Assembly (NCBI GenBank): GCA_020740775.1
Contig: JAHEWK010000005.1
Span: forward strand, 2,170,001-2,234,000
Source of the DNA: Ilyonectria destructans
Taxonomy: Eukaryota; Ascomycota; Sordariomycetes; Hypocreales; Nectriaceae
Direction of reading: 5' to 3'
Length of the DNA stretch: 64,000 nucleotides
Below the pieces are notes generated by a model, which was given only the letters and a program-made list of their open reading frames with translations, had not been told where the DNA came from and searched no databases. A program made the translations under genes and the position numbers. Shown here in pieces: positions 44,854-55,406 of this stretch. Each line of letters begins with the position of its first letter. Positions within the stretch are counted from its first letter, which is position 1.

Positions 44854-46926
44854 ATGATCTCTCTCAAGAGTCAGGAAGATGGCTCCCCACAGACCCGTAA
44901 ACAGGCTGTGGCGGAGCCATCCTCGTCGCGCATCGTACCGAAGCCTGTGCCAGAGTCGCAGGCACAGGATCCGAGGCGATATCAGATCGAGCAGCTGCGT
45001 CGACGATACTCCCCCAAAGAGTCCAACGCCCCCAATGGAGCAACCTCGTTCGTCTTCAAACTGGCGCCCTCTGACCCGGACTTTCCGTTTGAGCTGACCC
45101 ACCTTGACTGCGACATCCGCGTTCCGTGGGAGTACCCGGAGGAGAAGCCGGTTCTGTTCGTGAAGAACAAGGATATCCCGAGAGGGTTCGGCATCAACAT
45201 CGAGAGGGGCTGGGAAAGGCTGGTGGAGGAGAGACCCGGAGCCACACTGTTGGCCCTCACCCGAGAGCTGGACAAGAACCTGGAATCGTTCCTGTCCGAG
45301 CAGAAGGTCGATACGGTCAAGCTCGTGAGTTTCAAGGACACGAGACATTTGGACGCACAAGCTGCGGAGGAAACCACTCCTGCAGTTGCGCCAGCTCAGC
45401 CAGCTCAGCCAGCCAAACCGGCGCCATTAGCATACGTCCCGGAACCTTCTTATACCAAGGATCAAATTGGTGCTGCAAAGGCTAGGCGAGCTACGGAGGT
45501 GCGCCAGCTTGAGGCACGAATGGGGAGGATGCCAACGTATCGTCGATCCCCAGATGGTATCGTGTATACTCTACCCATCGAACCGAAACGGCGGTCTGAG
45601 CTACCCCCTGGACTACAGGGAGTTCAAACGCTTCATCTCATCATTCCTCTTATCTATCCGCTGCAGAATCTTCGGGTTCAGCTGAACGAAGTGAACAACG
45701 ATGATGCCGAACCGTTGGAGGACATATTTTCTGAAAAGGCAGCAGAGCAGCAACATATGACACTCATGAGCCACCTGAATTACCTTGCCCAGAATCTCCA
45801 CAAACTGGCGAAGCAGGCGCAAGCCCAGGTCCAGGCTCGGGTTCAGGCGGAAGCCGCCAAGGCCGAAGCGCTGCAGGCCACAGTAGCAGCTCAGGAAGCT
45901 GAGGAAGATGGTACTGGAAAGTCGGTGGCTTCAGGAGAGAAGAGTCACATTCAAGTCATCGCACGTCCTCCTGAGTGGAGTTTGGTCTACGGAGACGACG
46001 ATTCGACCGACGAAGACACTGATCCTGAAGATGAGGGTCAGGGAGGTGTTGTCCTGGGTGCAGAAGACAGTGAGGCGGTGCCTGTGATCACCGATACCCC
46101 TGAGCGGGGAACCATGATGTCGTTCCCGTCCATCGAGCTTCACGGTATTGAGATCATCCAGGTCTCCATCTTGAGCCTCAGCGTCAAATGTGAGCGATGT
46201 AAGACTCTCAATGACGCAGGAGGTCTCAAACCCGACGTGGAGAAGCCGTTGAGCTGTAAGAAGTGTGCTTCCTCTATGGCTGTTACGTTTAGGGCACAGC
46301 TGGTTCACGAGCATTCGTCGAGGGCTGGATTCTTGGATCTATCTGGATGCAAGGTGGCAGATATGCTGCCGAGCACCTTTATTCCTACCTGCGCGCGATG
46401 CTCCACGCCGAGTCTCGGACTCGTCTCGGTCCGGGGCGAAACGGTGACAAACGTCTGCCGAGACTGCCACGCCAAGTTTACGTTCAAGATTCCAGAGGTC
46501 AAGTTTCTCTTCATTACACCAGGGACACTCCCGCCGCCTACTACGGGGCCACGACGCAAGCAGGAGAAGCTTGGTTTGCATGCGGGAGAACCGCTCCCCA
46601 ACAAAGGCGCATGCCAGCACTACCGCAAGTCGTACCGGTGGTTCCGCTTCTCGTGCTGCAGCCGTGTACACCCGTGTGACAAGTGCCACGACGACGATGA
46701 GGACCATGTCAATGAGTGGGCGAACCGCATGATCTGCGGGTGGTGCAGTCGGGAGCAGAACTATGCAGTTGAGGCATGTGGCTTCTGCGGACGGAGTGTC
46801 ATTGGAAGGAAGGGCAAAGGCTTCTGGGAGGGCGGACGGGGAACCAGAGACCAGAGAACCATGAGCCGTAAGGACCCAAGGAAGCACAAGAGGATTGGAG
46901 GAAGCCAGGCGGCAAAGAAGGATTAG
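44854..46926 (+). CDS. CHY zinc-finger protein
   Basis: Single exon, 690 residues from ATG 44854 (ACCATGAT); the frame is open further 5' but without an ATG in good context. The middle N-terminal part resembles an RWD-like fold (FELTHLDCDIRVPWEYPEEKPVL, GFGINIERGW). A second copy of similar flavour follows (GLQGVQTLHLIIPLIYPLQNLRVQLNEV), then a Gln/Ala coiled-coil-like run and an acidic stretch. Two CxxC pairs lie in VKCERCKTL and LSCKKCASS, another two in TCARCSTPS and VCRDCHAKF. The C-terminal CHY-type zinc finger is ACQHYRKSYRWFRFSCCSR ... HPCDKCHDDDEDH ... ICGWCSREQNY ... ACGFCGRSV. CHY domains occur in ubiquitin ligases and in Hot13. Because this protein shows no RING, I call it only CHY zinc-finger. 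Confidence 0.9.
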   Translation: MISLKSQEDGSPQTRKQAVAEPSSSRIVPKPVPESQAQDPRRYQIEQLRRRYSPKESNAPNGATSFVFKLAPSDPDFPFELTHLDCDIRVPWEYPEEKPVLFVKNKDIPRGFGINIERGWERLVEERPGATLLALTRELDKNLESFLSEQKVDTVKLVSFKDTRHLDAQAAEETTPAVAPAQPAQPAKPAPLAYVPEPSYTKDQIGAAKARRATEVRQLEARMGRMPTYRRSPDGIVYTLPIEPKRRSELPPGLQGVQTLHLIIPLIYPLQNLRVQLNEVNNDDAEPLEDIFSEKAAEQQHMTLMSHLNYLAQNLHKLAKQAQAQVQARVQAEAAKAEALQATVAAQEAEEDGTGKSVASGEKSHIQVIARPPEWSLVYGDDDSTDEDTDPEDEGQGGVVLGAEDSEAVPVITDTPERGTMMSFPSIELHGIEIIQVSILSLSVKCERCKTLNDAGGLKPDVEKPLSCKKCASSMAVTFRAQLVHEHSSRAGFLDLSGCKVADMLPSTFIPTCARCSTPSLGLVSVRGETVTNVCRDCHAKFTFKIPEVKFLFITPGTLPPPTTGPRRKQEKLGLHAGEPLPNKGACQHYRKSYRWFRFSCCSRVHPCDKCHDDDEDHVNEWANRMICGWCSREQNYAVEACGFCGRSVIGRKGKGFWEGGRGTRDQRTMSRKDPRKHKRIGGSQAAKKD

Positions 46927-47632
46927 GGCAGCGTATTAGCGACGGCCGCTGATGGTGATTGCTGATGGCGAAAGGTCATGGCCATGTCCTTCGTTGGTGT
47001 ACTTGTAGCTGAGATAGAATACATGTGAAGCCACCGGCCGCCAAGTATCGTCACGGCGATCTCAGCCGCCGGGCCGTCACATCACGACTATCAAGACGCA
47101 TTTCGGCCCCCAATCACGACTGCTGAGCTCGCACCGTCACATCACAAGTCCCGTCGCGCAGCGGCTGCAGCCGCGCCACCAGACGTCGCAGCCGCTCACT
47201 CGCAGCGTGCTGCTGCATCCGCATGACCCGCGCCGGACCAGTCACGCACGCTCGGTATGCCATTCTTGCGCTTCCCGGGCTCGCACACGCAGGTTCGGCG
47301 GAAGCACACCAAGTGTCAGCCGTGTGAAACGACGAGGGGTTTACGCGGCCGGCGTCTATGCCACCCCTTCTAGTTCTATTCTTGGGGGCCGCTCTTTTGC
47401 ACGCATCCGTCGGGCTGTGAGAGGTCATTCGTTTCTCCTGGTAGAGGGTGCGAATGCGGTGCTACGGGACGATGTGATTCGCAGTGGCTCCGTTCGCTGC
47501 AATGGCGGCGAGTTGGAGGGCGGCCTTTTGTTTTGGTGCGAGTATGGGCGGCTAGGTGTAAGTCAGATGGCCGTGGTTGGGCTGTACTCTGTACTATCTT
47601 TGCGCAATATTCCTAAGACTGCTATTTCGAGA

Positions 47633-47725
47633 TAATACAATTAATCATTTAATCCAACTAATAATTAATTGATCTCTTCGAAAATAATAAAATCGATTAA
47701 TTGATCATTTAGTCAACATGATTAA
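47633..47725. other. AT-rich island
   Basis: About 90 bp almost free of G and C in GC-rich surroundings. TTAATTGATC occurs twice, and words related to ATCATTTA recur. Similar but shorter islands lie at 57369-57430 and 58795-58865. Confidence 0.7.
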
Positions 47726-49590
47726 GTGAGATACGATAGATACTTCGGAGTAACTCGCCCTCGACCCTCCGTCCCCAGTATCACTGCATCGGCTCCCCTC
47801 CCCGATAAGCCTCACTGGAAAACCTCACAGATTGCGCATTCCTTACTGGCAAGAATACGCGGTGACCGCCGGGGAAACCCCCGAGTGATTCGGAGAATCG
47901 CGGAAATGCCCGTTGATCTCTATCGGTGTGCGGCACTTATCGCGCTGCATGCGGAGAAAAAAGATGAGTGTTGAGGCTGGCCGGGGAAGTGGGCCAACGA
48001 ACTTTCGGAGGTCTGCGGGTTTGGGGAGGTTTCCCGGCTAAAGTGGTTGGTGTTTTGCTGTTTGCGTGCGCGGGGAACGGAGAGGAAAGTGGAAATCCGT
48101 TGGAAATCCGACGCCGGGGATCGGTGGGATGACTGGGGGGCTGGTGTGATGAGGGACGAAGCCGCTTGGAGGAGATGGCTGACCGGTGAGGGGACGGCGA
48201 CATGGAGTAGGGATTGAGGGACACGGGTATGGCATGGCGGTGATGCCTGGGAGCCTGGGATGAAGATAACTATCGGGGACTGATCCTGAGAAAGTGGCCA
48301 GGGCTCTGAGTAATACAGACATGACTATAGACTGGCTGGGAGAAACACGCACAGAGCGCACGGGCAAGCCTCATCTGGAGGATCGTACAGACACGGATAC
48401 CTGATACAGGGCAGGTCCCAGATGCGGATCCGCCTCATCACCAGACTCTTCAACGGCCAAGGAATGGGCCTGATGCCTACCTATACAGTACTACATCGTG
48501 CTACGGCAAGGGGTTTTAAACTCTCGAAGCAATTGCGGCGAGGGTATCAACCCGTCACGGGATCCCACCTGAGGAGCGCTCGGACACACACGTCGCGATC
48601 CTCTAAAACCTGCGACTCCTCCGAGATGTGAATGTGACGGCATCTGCAGCCTGTAAGCCGGGGGCCTCACGCGGAACCGAACGACCCCAGGGCCTCGGGC
48701 GCGGTGCGGCACATTTTACCTTTGTATTCCCTTGTCTGGAGAGCAAAAGGGCAATAGGGACAAGGCCCCCCTTCCCATGTTTGCGCGTGTGCGAACTCGG
48801 GGTGCAGCCGCAGGCCGCCGCCGGCCCCAGTGTCCGGATGTACGAGCTTCCAGAAGGGGAAGTTTACCAGAGGGCTCTTTGAAAGAAGGGAACGGCTCAA
48901 GCCCTGGGGGAATTGAGGAGGGGATGGATGGGGGCGTGGTGGTCGCTGACGTTGCCGGATTGGATCTGTCAGGGCCATCATGGGGGGTGTGCCGGGGTTT
49001 TTTGGGTGACTGACCCCGGAGGAACAGAGGAGAATGGGTGGTGGGATTCCGCGCGGGATGGACGCTTTGGGGTCGGTGATGAGATGGAGGATGGGGGCGT
49101 GGGGTGGATGGTATCGAGATGCTGTGTGTGAGTGCGTGGGTGAGGTGGTGGCTTGTTAGTGGTGGTTTGTCCGCCGCACCGAGGCAGTGAGGGTTGGGAG
49201 GAGAGATAACGGGATCAACAACCATGGCATGTCAGTCCAAGCGCGAATGGCGGGCTTCTGGAATCTTTGACACGGCGCATGAGCACAGGTGTCTAGAAAG
49301 GGAATGTCGGGAGTAAGTGTGTGAGTTAGGTGGTTGGAGAATGTATCCCCCTTTGGCCGTCCATGTAGACTGTCTGAATCGCCAAGTATCTCCTTGGCGT
49401 TGCTGGCCTACTCTTTCGAAACCACATGGCCCGTCGAGTCAGTAACTCGCATCATGCAAGGTACTGGCCCACGATCCATCCAACCGTTCGTCAGGACATG
49501 CAGCATTTCTCCTCGGGGCGATTCAAGTCGGTCCGGCCCCGGCTCACGATTGCGTTCTAAGGGCTTTCTAGACTCGGCGGAACGTTGCCA

Positions 49591-49611
49591 GTGTGCGTGT
49601 GTGTGTGTGTG
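49591..49611. repeat. GT microsatellite
   Basis: Alternating GT with one C interruption (GTGTGCGTGTGTGTGTGTGTG). A simple repeat in the gene-free region. Confidence 0.9.
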
Positions 49612-52600
49612 GTGGATGCAGCCGCATGTAGAGACCTTCGCCATCTCCGTGACTGTTTCTTCCAAATGTCATCGGGATCCACAGCCCACATCGCGAAGTC
49701 TCAAAGACTGAGGCAGCGTGACGCTGCCTTTCATTTAATCCGTTCACACAGACCAATGCGGTGCGGTACCAACCTACCCCACAGCGTTCCGAGACATCTG
49801 GGCCCCATGGTAGGACCCTGTTTGCAGGGCGTCACAGGACCCTTTTTGGGGGCATTAATTGTGCCTTGGGGAGGGGGACCTGGTTGAGGGTATTTTGGGA
49901 ATGGAGAGACTGCTGCGCAGATGAGCATGATACATTGAAGAAGGCCCATTTCCCCGCTTGCCATGAGACCACATTGGGATTTGTGTCGTCATCGACGCCG
50001 AGAGCATGCTGAACTGGAGATGTGGTGCATTGGCATGTCAGTATCGAAGTGGGCAGATATACAACCAGATGACTCGCGCCTCATTCATGATTTGCGTGCT
50101 AGTTTGGTGTCACCTTGCGAGTGGACGCCTCGCCTGCCTGAGTTGTGGTACCGCGCTGCGCACAATGGCAAAGGCCCCATCCAACTCCCCTTTTCGCCAT
50201 GCGCAAGTGACGTTGCCTCTTTTTTACCGAGCTGTCGTCTGCTATCAGAGACATCTTGCGACCGCCACGCGGGACAGAGAGACAGCGTGACCACGGGTGG
50301 ATGTCTCTGGTTGCTTTTGGCTGGCCTGCCTTTGTTTAGCGCAGAGGCCGCCGCCGCCTCTTTATGCCAAACCGACACGTGAATGGCTCGATAAGGCGGC
50401 CGGGTGCCCTAGCGAGAGCCTCGTAGGGGCGAGATGTTGCGCTCTGGGCACTCAGACCAGCGGCGGATGGACGGGAGGGCCGCGCCACGGACCGCTACGG
50501 GAGCGTCACAGGACGGACTGGCTGATGGCGTTAAGGTGGGCTTTACTACGGCCTTCGATGCGATTGGGACGAATGCACGGCAGAGAGAGTTGACCCCCTG
50601 GTGTTTTACGCCATGGCTTGGCAATTGATGCTGTTGTTTTGTGCTCGGACTGGCAAGATATCCCACCGCCATTTTGTTTTAGCACTACGGAGTACGTGAT
50701 GGGCGCACATTTTCGGGGCGTGCGGGACGCTTCGATTGTTACATTGCGGTGGCCTTGGGCGGCGTGCAGGCTGCGAGCTGAGGTAAGGTTAGGGAAGGTT
50801 ACAGTGGTTGCAGCTTGTGCCTTGGTTTCTCCGGCGCTTCTCGCGTTCGTCTCGTCTTAGCGACACATACATACCACCTTAGTCAACTGGGGAGTTACCT
50901 AAGGTAGGTACTGTCAACTGTCGTCATTGTCATGGGAAGGGGATGTGGGAAGAGAGATCCGTGTACACCCTGCTTCCCTCCCTGTTTTCCCGCTGAAGAG
51001 TCCAGTCAACTGGCTGTCATGCTCCCACAGGCCGCCCCCAACCTCTGCCATTGGCCTGTGTTGCGTGTTGCAGGGCTCGCACGTCCAGTTCCTTGAAACC
51101 CAGCCTCTCGACCGCGATGGCGATGCCCAGGACACACGTATCAGCGTCGTTCAGGCTTCTCGCAGGGACCGGCCCCTTTCGTCTCGTCGTTTCGCTGTCG
51201 TCCGAGTCATCCCACGGCACGTGGCCAACTGGAGACGGCCTCCGTCACACCATCAGGTCCAAGCCTCTTCAACTGTCGTCGGTCAGCCTTCCCGACGCAT
51301 CGCGACGCCTGCCCCTTCTTGAACTCCCGGAGGCACTCCCGGCAGCCACAGACACCGACACGTGCTCGTGACGCCCCCGCGGCGATTCATCTGATTCAGC
51401 GATTCCCTCCCCCCTGCTCGCCGCGGCGTGGCGCCGCGCCCAAGTGACAAGGCCTCTCCAGCGCTCCCCCCGGCTATCTGAACAAGTTCACAGCCCTCCC
51501 CGTCGAGTCAGGGCCCTTTGCTCTGGCCCCGTCAAGCCCCCCGTCAACCCTGTCGGGACCCGTCCGGGCCTCTTCCGCGGATGCCCTTCCGGCGCCAGGG
51601 CCAACCCCTGGCCTGTCTGGGGCCGTGGTCATGGGAGCGTTCTTCTAGAAGCCGTGGAAATTGGGTAATTGCCCGCGACCCGGCTTGTCGGTGGGAGGGG
51701 GGTGTGTGGGGCCCTGGTTTGATTTATCGTCCATTTTATCTCCCTTTTCTTTTTCCCAATTTATTGATTTAATCGAACCTGGTCAACGGTGGCCCGATGG
51801 GGGTCGTGGGTGCGAAACGGTGGCCACATTGGGATCACACCTGAACAGGCCCAGTCGTCAGATTCAAATACATTCACCGAGGAAAGGGAGACAAGTCGCA
51901 TCGAATGTCTGATGCTTTGTGTATTACGAGAGTTGATGACGTTGCTGCTGGCGCGTTGTCTGTTGTGCAACCTGCAGTCACAAAAGCAAGAAGCGCTGAC
52001 GGACGGAACAAGACCAACAGCCCGACCAAAACCAGTCCCTTTTCCGAAATGCCGCAGGCTGCTTCCGACCACCGGACTCCCATCTACCGTCTGAAAATAC
52101 ATGTGAAAATAATTAAAACAAAAAGAAATAAATTCATTCGGCCGGAAAATGATAGCTCGGAAAACCCGCAAGAACGAAATCACGCGGTCCGTTCCACCGC
52201 GTTGGTAACTACCAGGCTCTGGCCCCCCTGGCCTTGACACCATCGCCTCCCTGGCCTCAGAATCACCGCCTTTGACAGCTCCGACTCTTTGGTCTGCCAC
52301 CAGGGAGCCTGCTCAATCTCATCCCGGGAGTCCGTTAGCGTGGACGGAGCACGACCCGGCAAACCGCCCGACCCGCCGCCGGGGGATACCTCGTTTTATT
52401 TCGTTGCCTGGTAGCTAATAGGCGAATTCCCGAGACCCAAACCGGTGTTCGTGATTGGACATTGTCTATCTTGCTGGTAATGCCCATGGTTTCGTCTCCA
52501 AGGGTTGGCCTACTCCGTAGCAGTGCTCCCAGTGTCTTGGGTACTGTCCCTGATGGATCCGACGAGGGATGCTGGGGAAGGATGGAGTCTTGGGACACTG

Positions 52601-53178
52601 TTCGAGTCGAAGCGAGGACGCGTGATTTCCGATCAGACAGGAGTCTGTGACCGGTAGTGTAGTCGATCTTGACAATGGCTTGTAGTTGGAACTTAGGGCC
52701 ATGAGACTAGCTGACCCGGAGCCGTCACCTTGGGCCGCGATGCTAGTAGGTAGTGCCGACAGCAGGGGAGGCCACGAATACTCCCGAGAACTCGGGACAA
52801 TACTGGAGACATCACCTGGCTTTCACCGGGGCTCAAGTCTAGCCCCGAACTTTTGACATTGCAACGGTATCAGATATCGCCTTCTCCGTGATCACCGGCC
52901 AGTAGCTCGCTTCAAGGTGGTTGGGGCCCTCAGCAATCTCGCTCCCTCAGCTTGCGGTTGCGCTGCCATATCTAATTCTCAAAGCACTGGCCGCCAGAGG
53001 GTGGCCTAAGCAATGTTTCCATCTCATCTTGCGCTCAAGCTTGGGCCACGATGAAAGGGATATCTCGCCATTCCCAGCCACGCTGTTCATGCCTCTTGAC
53101 ACCATCTCCGGACTTGACGCCATCTACGGGTGTAGTGATGTCCCGAGTCGCCAATGCCCCGAGCTTCGTTCCTGGGGC

Positions 53179-54960
53179 CTATCGAGTTTCTTCTCCGTCT
53201 GGGGGAGAACCGGTGGCTTGGTTACGGAGCGGAGGGGCCTCATCTGGTGGGAGACGGGGGCATTTCGTACATACCGCCAGAACCCCTGCCACGGCCGCTA
53301 TTGCGCAGCCTGTCACCCAGACCGAGCTCAAAGCCGTGACTACGGCATCGAGCATGGCGGCGTCCGCAAGGCCCCCGGTCTTGAGGGAGTGTCGAATTGC
53401 CTTCATCGTGTCCTGGGCCGCGCCCTTGCCGTGGCCGAGCTCCTCGAGTCCCAGCCGGAGCCGGCTGGAAAAGACGCTGAGCCCAACGGCAACGCCTAGG
53501 CACTGACCTGCCGATCTCAGGACACAGATCATTGCGATGGCGTGCCCAGCGTCGGCTCTATCTACCGTTGCTTGGACACCGACTGACATGGCCGGGATTA
53601 TGATACCCATCGCAATGCCTAGGACCATGGTGATTGAGATTAAAGCCCCGTCGGGCATATCTTCATCGATGAGAATCATGAGGCCGAGCGAAATGATGGT
53701 CAGGCACCATCCGCTTAAGAGAAAACAACGATAGTGTCCCGTCTTAGATACGACAATGCCCACTACCAAAGCCATCGGGGCCACGGTCAGAGTGGCCGGG
53801 AGGGCCCAGACACCCGTCATGACTGGCGAGAGGCTCTTGACTCCGAGATAGAAGAGAGACATGTAGTAGAGTACCATCCACATGATAACACCGTGGATCA
53901 TCGTGTTGACAAACTGCATGATCGTCGAGTAGTTGCGGAAGATGCTGGGACGAAACATGGGGTTCTTAGCGTACCACCCCTCGTAACCTCCCAGTGTGAT
54001 GAAGCCCATGGCTGAAACCACCATCGGGGTGATGACTTGGGGGGATTTCCAGGAGAAGTACGAACCACCCCAGCTCAACGGGAGCAAGAGGGCCACAGCG
54101 GATACCACGAATAGATTGATACCAATCCAGTCTATACGCGCAAGTAGAGGCCAAACTCGCTGCTGAGGTTTGTCGTATCCTAGAAGAATAGATGCCCCTA
54201 TCACACTCGCTCCCAGCATTGGGAGGTTGATCCAGAAGATCCATCTCTACGCACAAGTTAGCCTCTGATGGAATGAAAGCCTTGGAAAACTTACCCATCC
54301 AATATTCTCATTCTGTGTAAAGGCACCCCCAATAAGCGGCCCTGCGATGGTTCCCAGAGCCCACGGGATGTTCAAGAATGACACCCATCGCGCTCGCTGG
54401 CGTACGGCGAACAAGTCCGTCAGGATCACAGCAGACAGCGCTTGAGGCCCTCCAGCACCAGCACCCTGGACTGTGCGGCCGACGAGGAGTACAGTGCTGT
54501 TCCAGGCGAGACCACATACGATCGTGCCGCCGATGAAGATAGCCAGGGACCCCAAGTAGGCGGGCTTCCGACCCACGACATGGGACAGCTCAGAGAAGAT
54601 GGGCTGCGTGATCGTAGTGGTCAACAGGAAGGTTGTGCCCAAGCTCAAACTTTCTGATACACTTGCGTCAAGATCCGAAGCGATGGCCTTTGCGGACGAT
54701 CAGTAGCTGCAGGTGTGAAGTGTTGGTGCAAAGGGGGTGGAGGGAGCGAGAGGGTGGAAGCTCACCGGAAGGGTGACACAAATGCAGGTTGCGTCGAAGG
54801 CATGGGTGAGAGTGACGAGACTCAGGACAGAGAAGATGAGGATATTTGATCGCTGCGTCTGCTGATTGTCCTCGGTGGGTTGGTTCTGGACCAGTGGTGA
54901 ACCGCCGTTTCCTTCGCATGTCGAACTGGCGGGTTGCTTCTCAGGGGTAGGAGAGTCCAT
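53179..54960 (-). CDS. MFS transporter, DHA2 (14-TM drug:H+ antiporter) family
   Basis: Three exons (54960-54766, 54687-54295, 54246-53179), 551 residues, phase 0 throughout. The N-terminal tail is polar (PEKQPASSTCEGNGG), then SVLSLVTLTHAFDATCICVTLP begins TM1, and about 14 helices follow. DHA2 markers: QPIFSELSHVVGRKPAYL (motif A between TM2 and TM3), GRTVQGAGAGGPQALS, WALGTIAGPLIGGAF (motif C region, the antiporter signature) and WRWIFWINLP. Likely a plasma-membrane exporter of toxic compounds or metabolites. The substrate is unknown. It is divergent from the polytopic membrane protein at 55407 with 446 bp between start codons, so co-regulation is plausible. No biosynthetic enzyme is seen nearby. 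Confidence 0.93.
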
Positions 54961-55406
54961 GACGGGCTGGTCAGGAGTCGACGCTGTCCTTCAAAGATGT
55001 TGATGACGAAGGAAGAATGGGAAGAATGGACAACTCGAAAGATTTGTTGATTAGGGCATCGATACCCTCCTACTGAATTATCGTTCATCTACGTCAGAAG
55101 GCGCGGCTTGTTCCTTGATGGGTGTCAAACGTGATAACCTTCATGGAACCTGCGGCCACGAAGTCAACATCACGAGAGGGCGAAAACTTACCATGTACCC
55201 AGGGGAATCTCAACAGAAACCTTGATAGTGAAGGGAGGTGAAGGGTAGTATTTGATCCCCCGTCATCAGTCACTTGTGGAAGGGTAGACTTGCCTTGTCA
55301 CCATTCTGCGATATCCCCTCGTTCTATCTGAAGACACTCGCCCACATTTTCCGCGCACTCGCGCTCCTTGGAGTACATCACCTTCAAACCATCACTTGCA
55401 CGCATC
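54961..55406. promoter_or_regulatory. Divergent promoter of MFS transporter and polytopic protein
   Basis: 446 bp between two start codons on opposite strands. No clear TATA box or repeat is visible. Confidence 0.45.

Larger units (their letters stand above)
46927..53178. other. 6.2-kb gene-free region
   Basis: No frame here has recognisable protein content. It contains an AT-rich island at 47633-47725 with direct repeats of TTAATTGATC, a G-rich plus-strand stretch at about 48900-49150, a GT microsatellite at 49591-49611 and C-rich promoter-like segments at 51380-51560. No tRNA or rRNA was seen. Confidence 0.5.
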
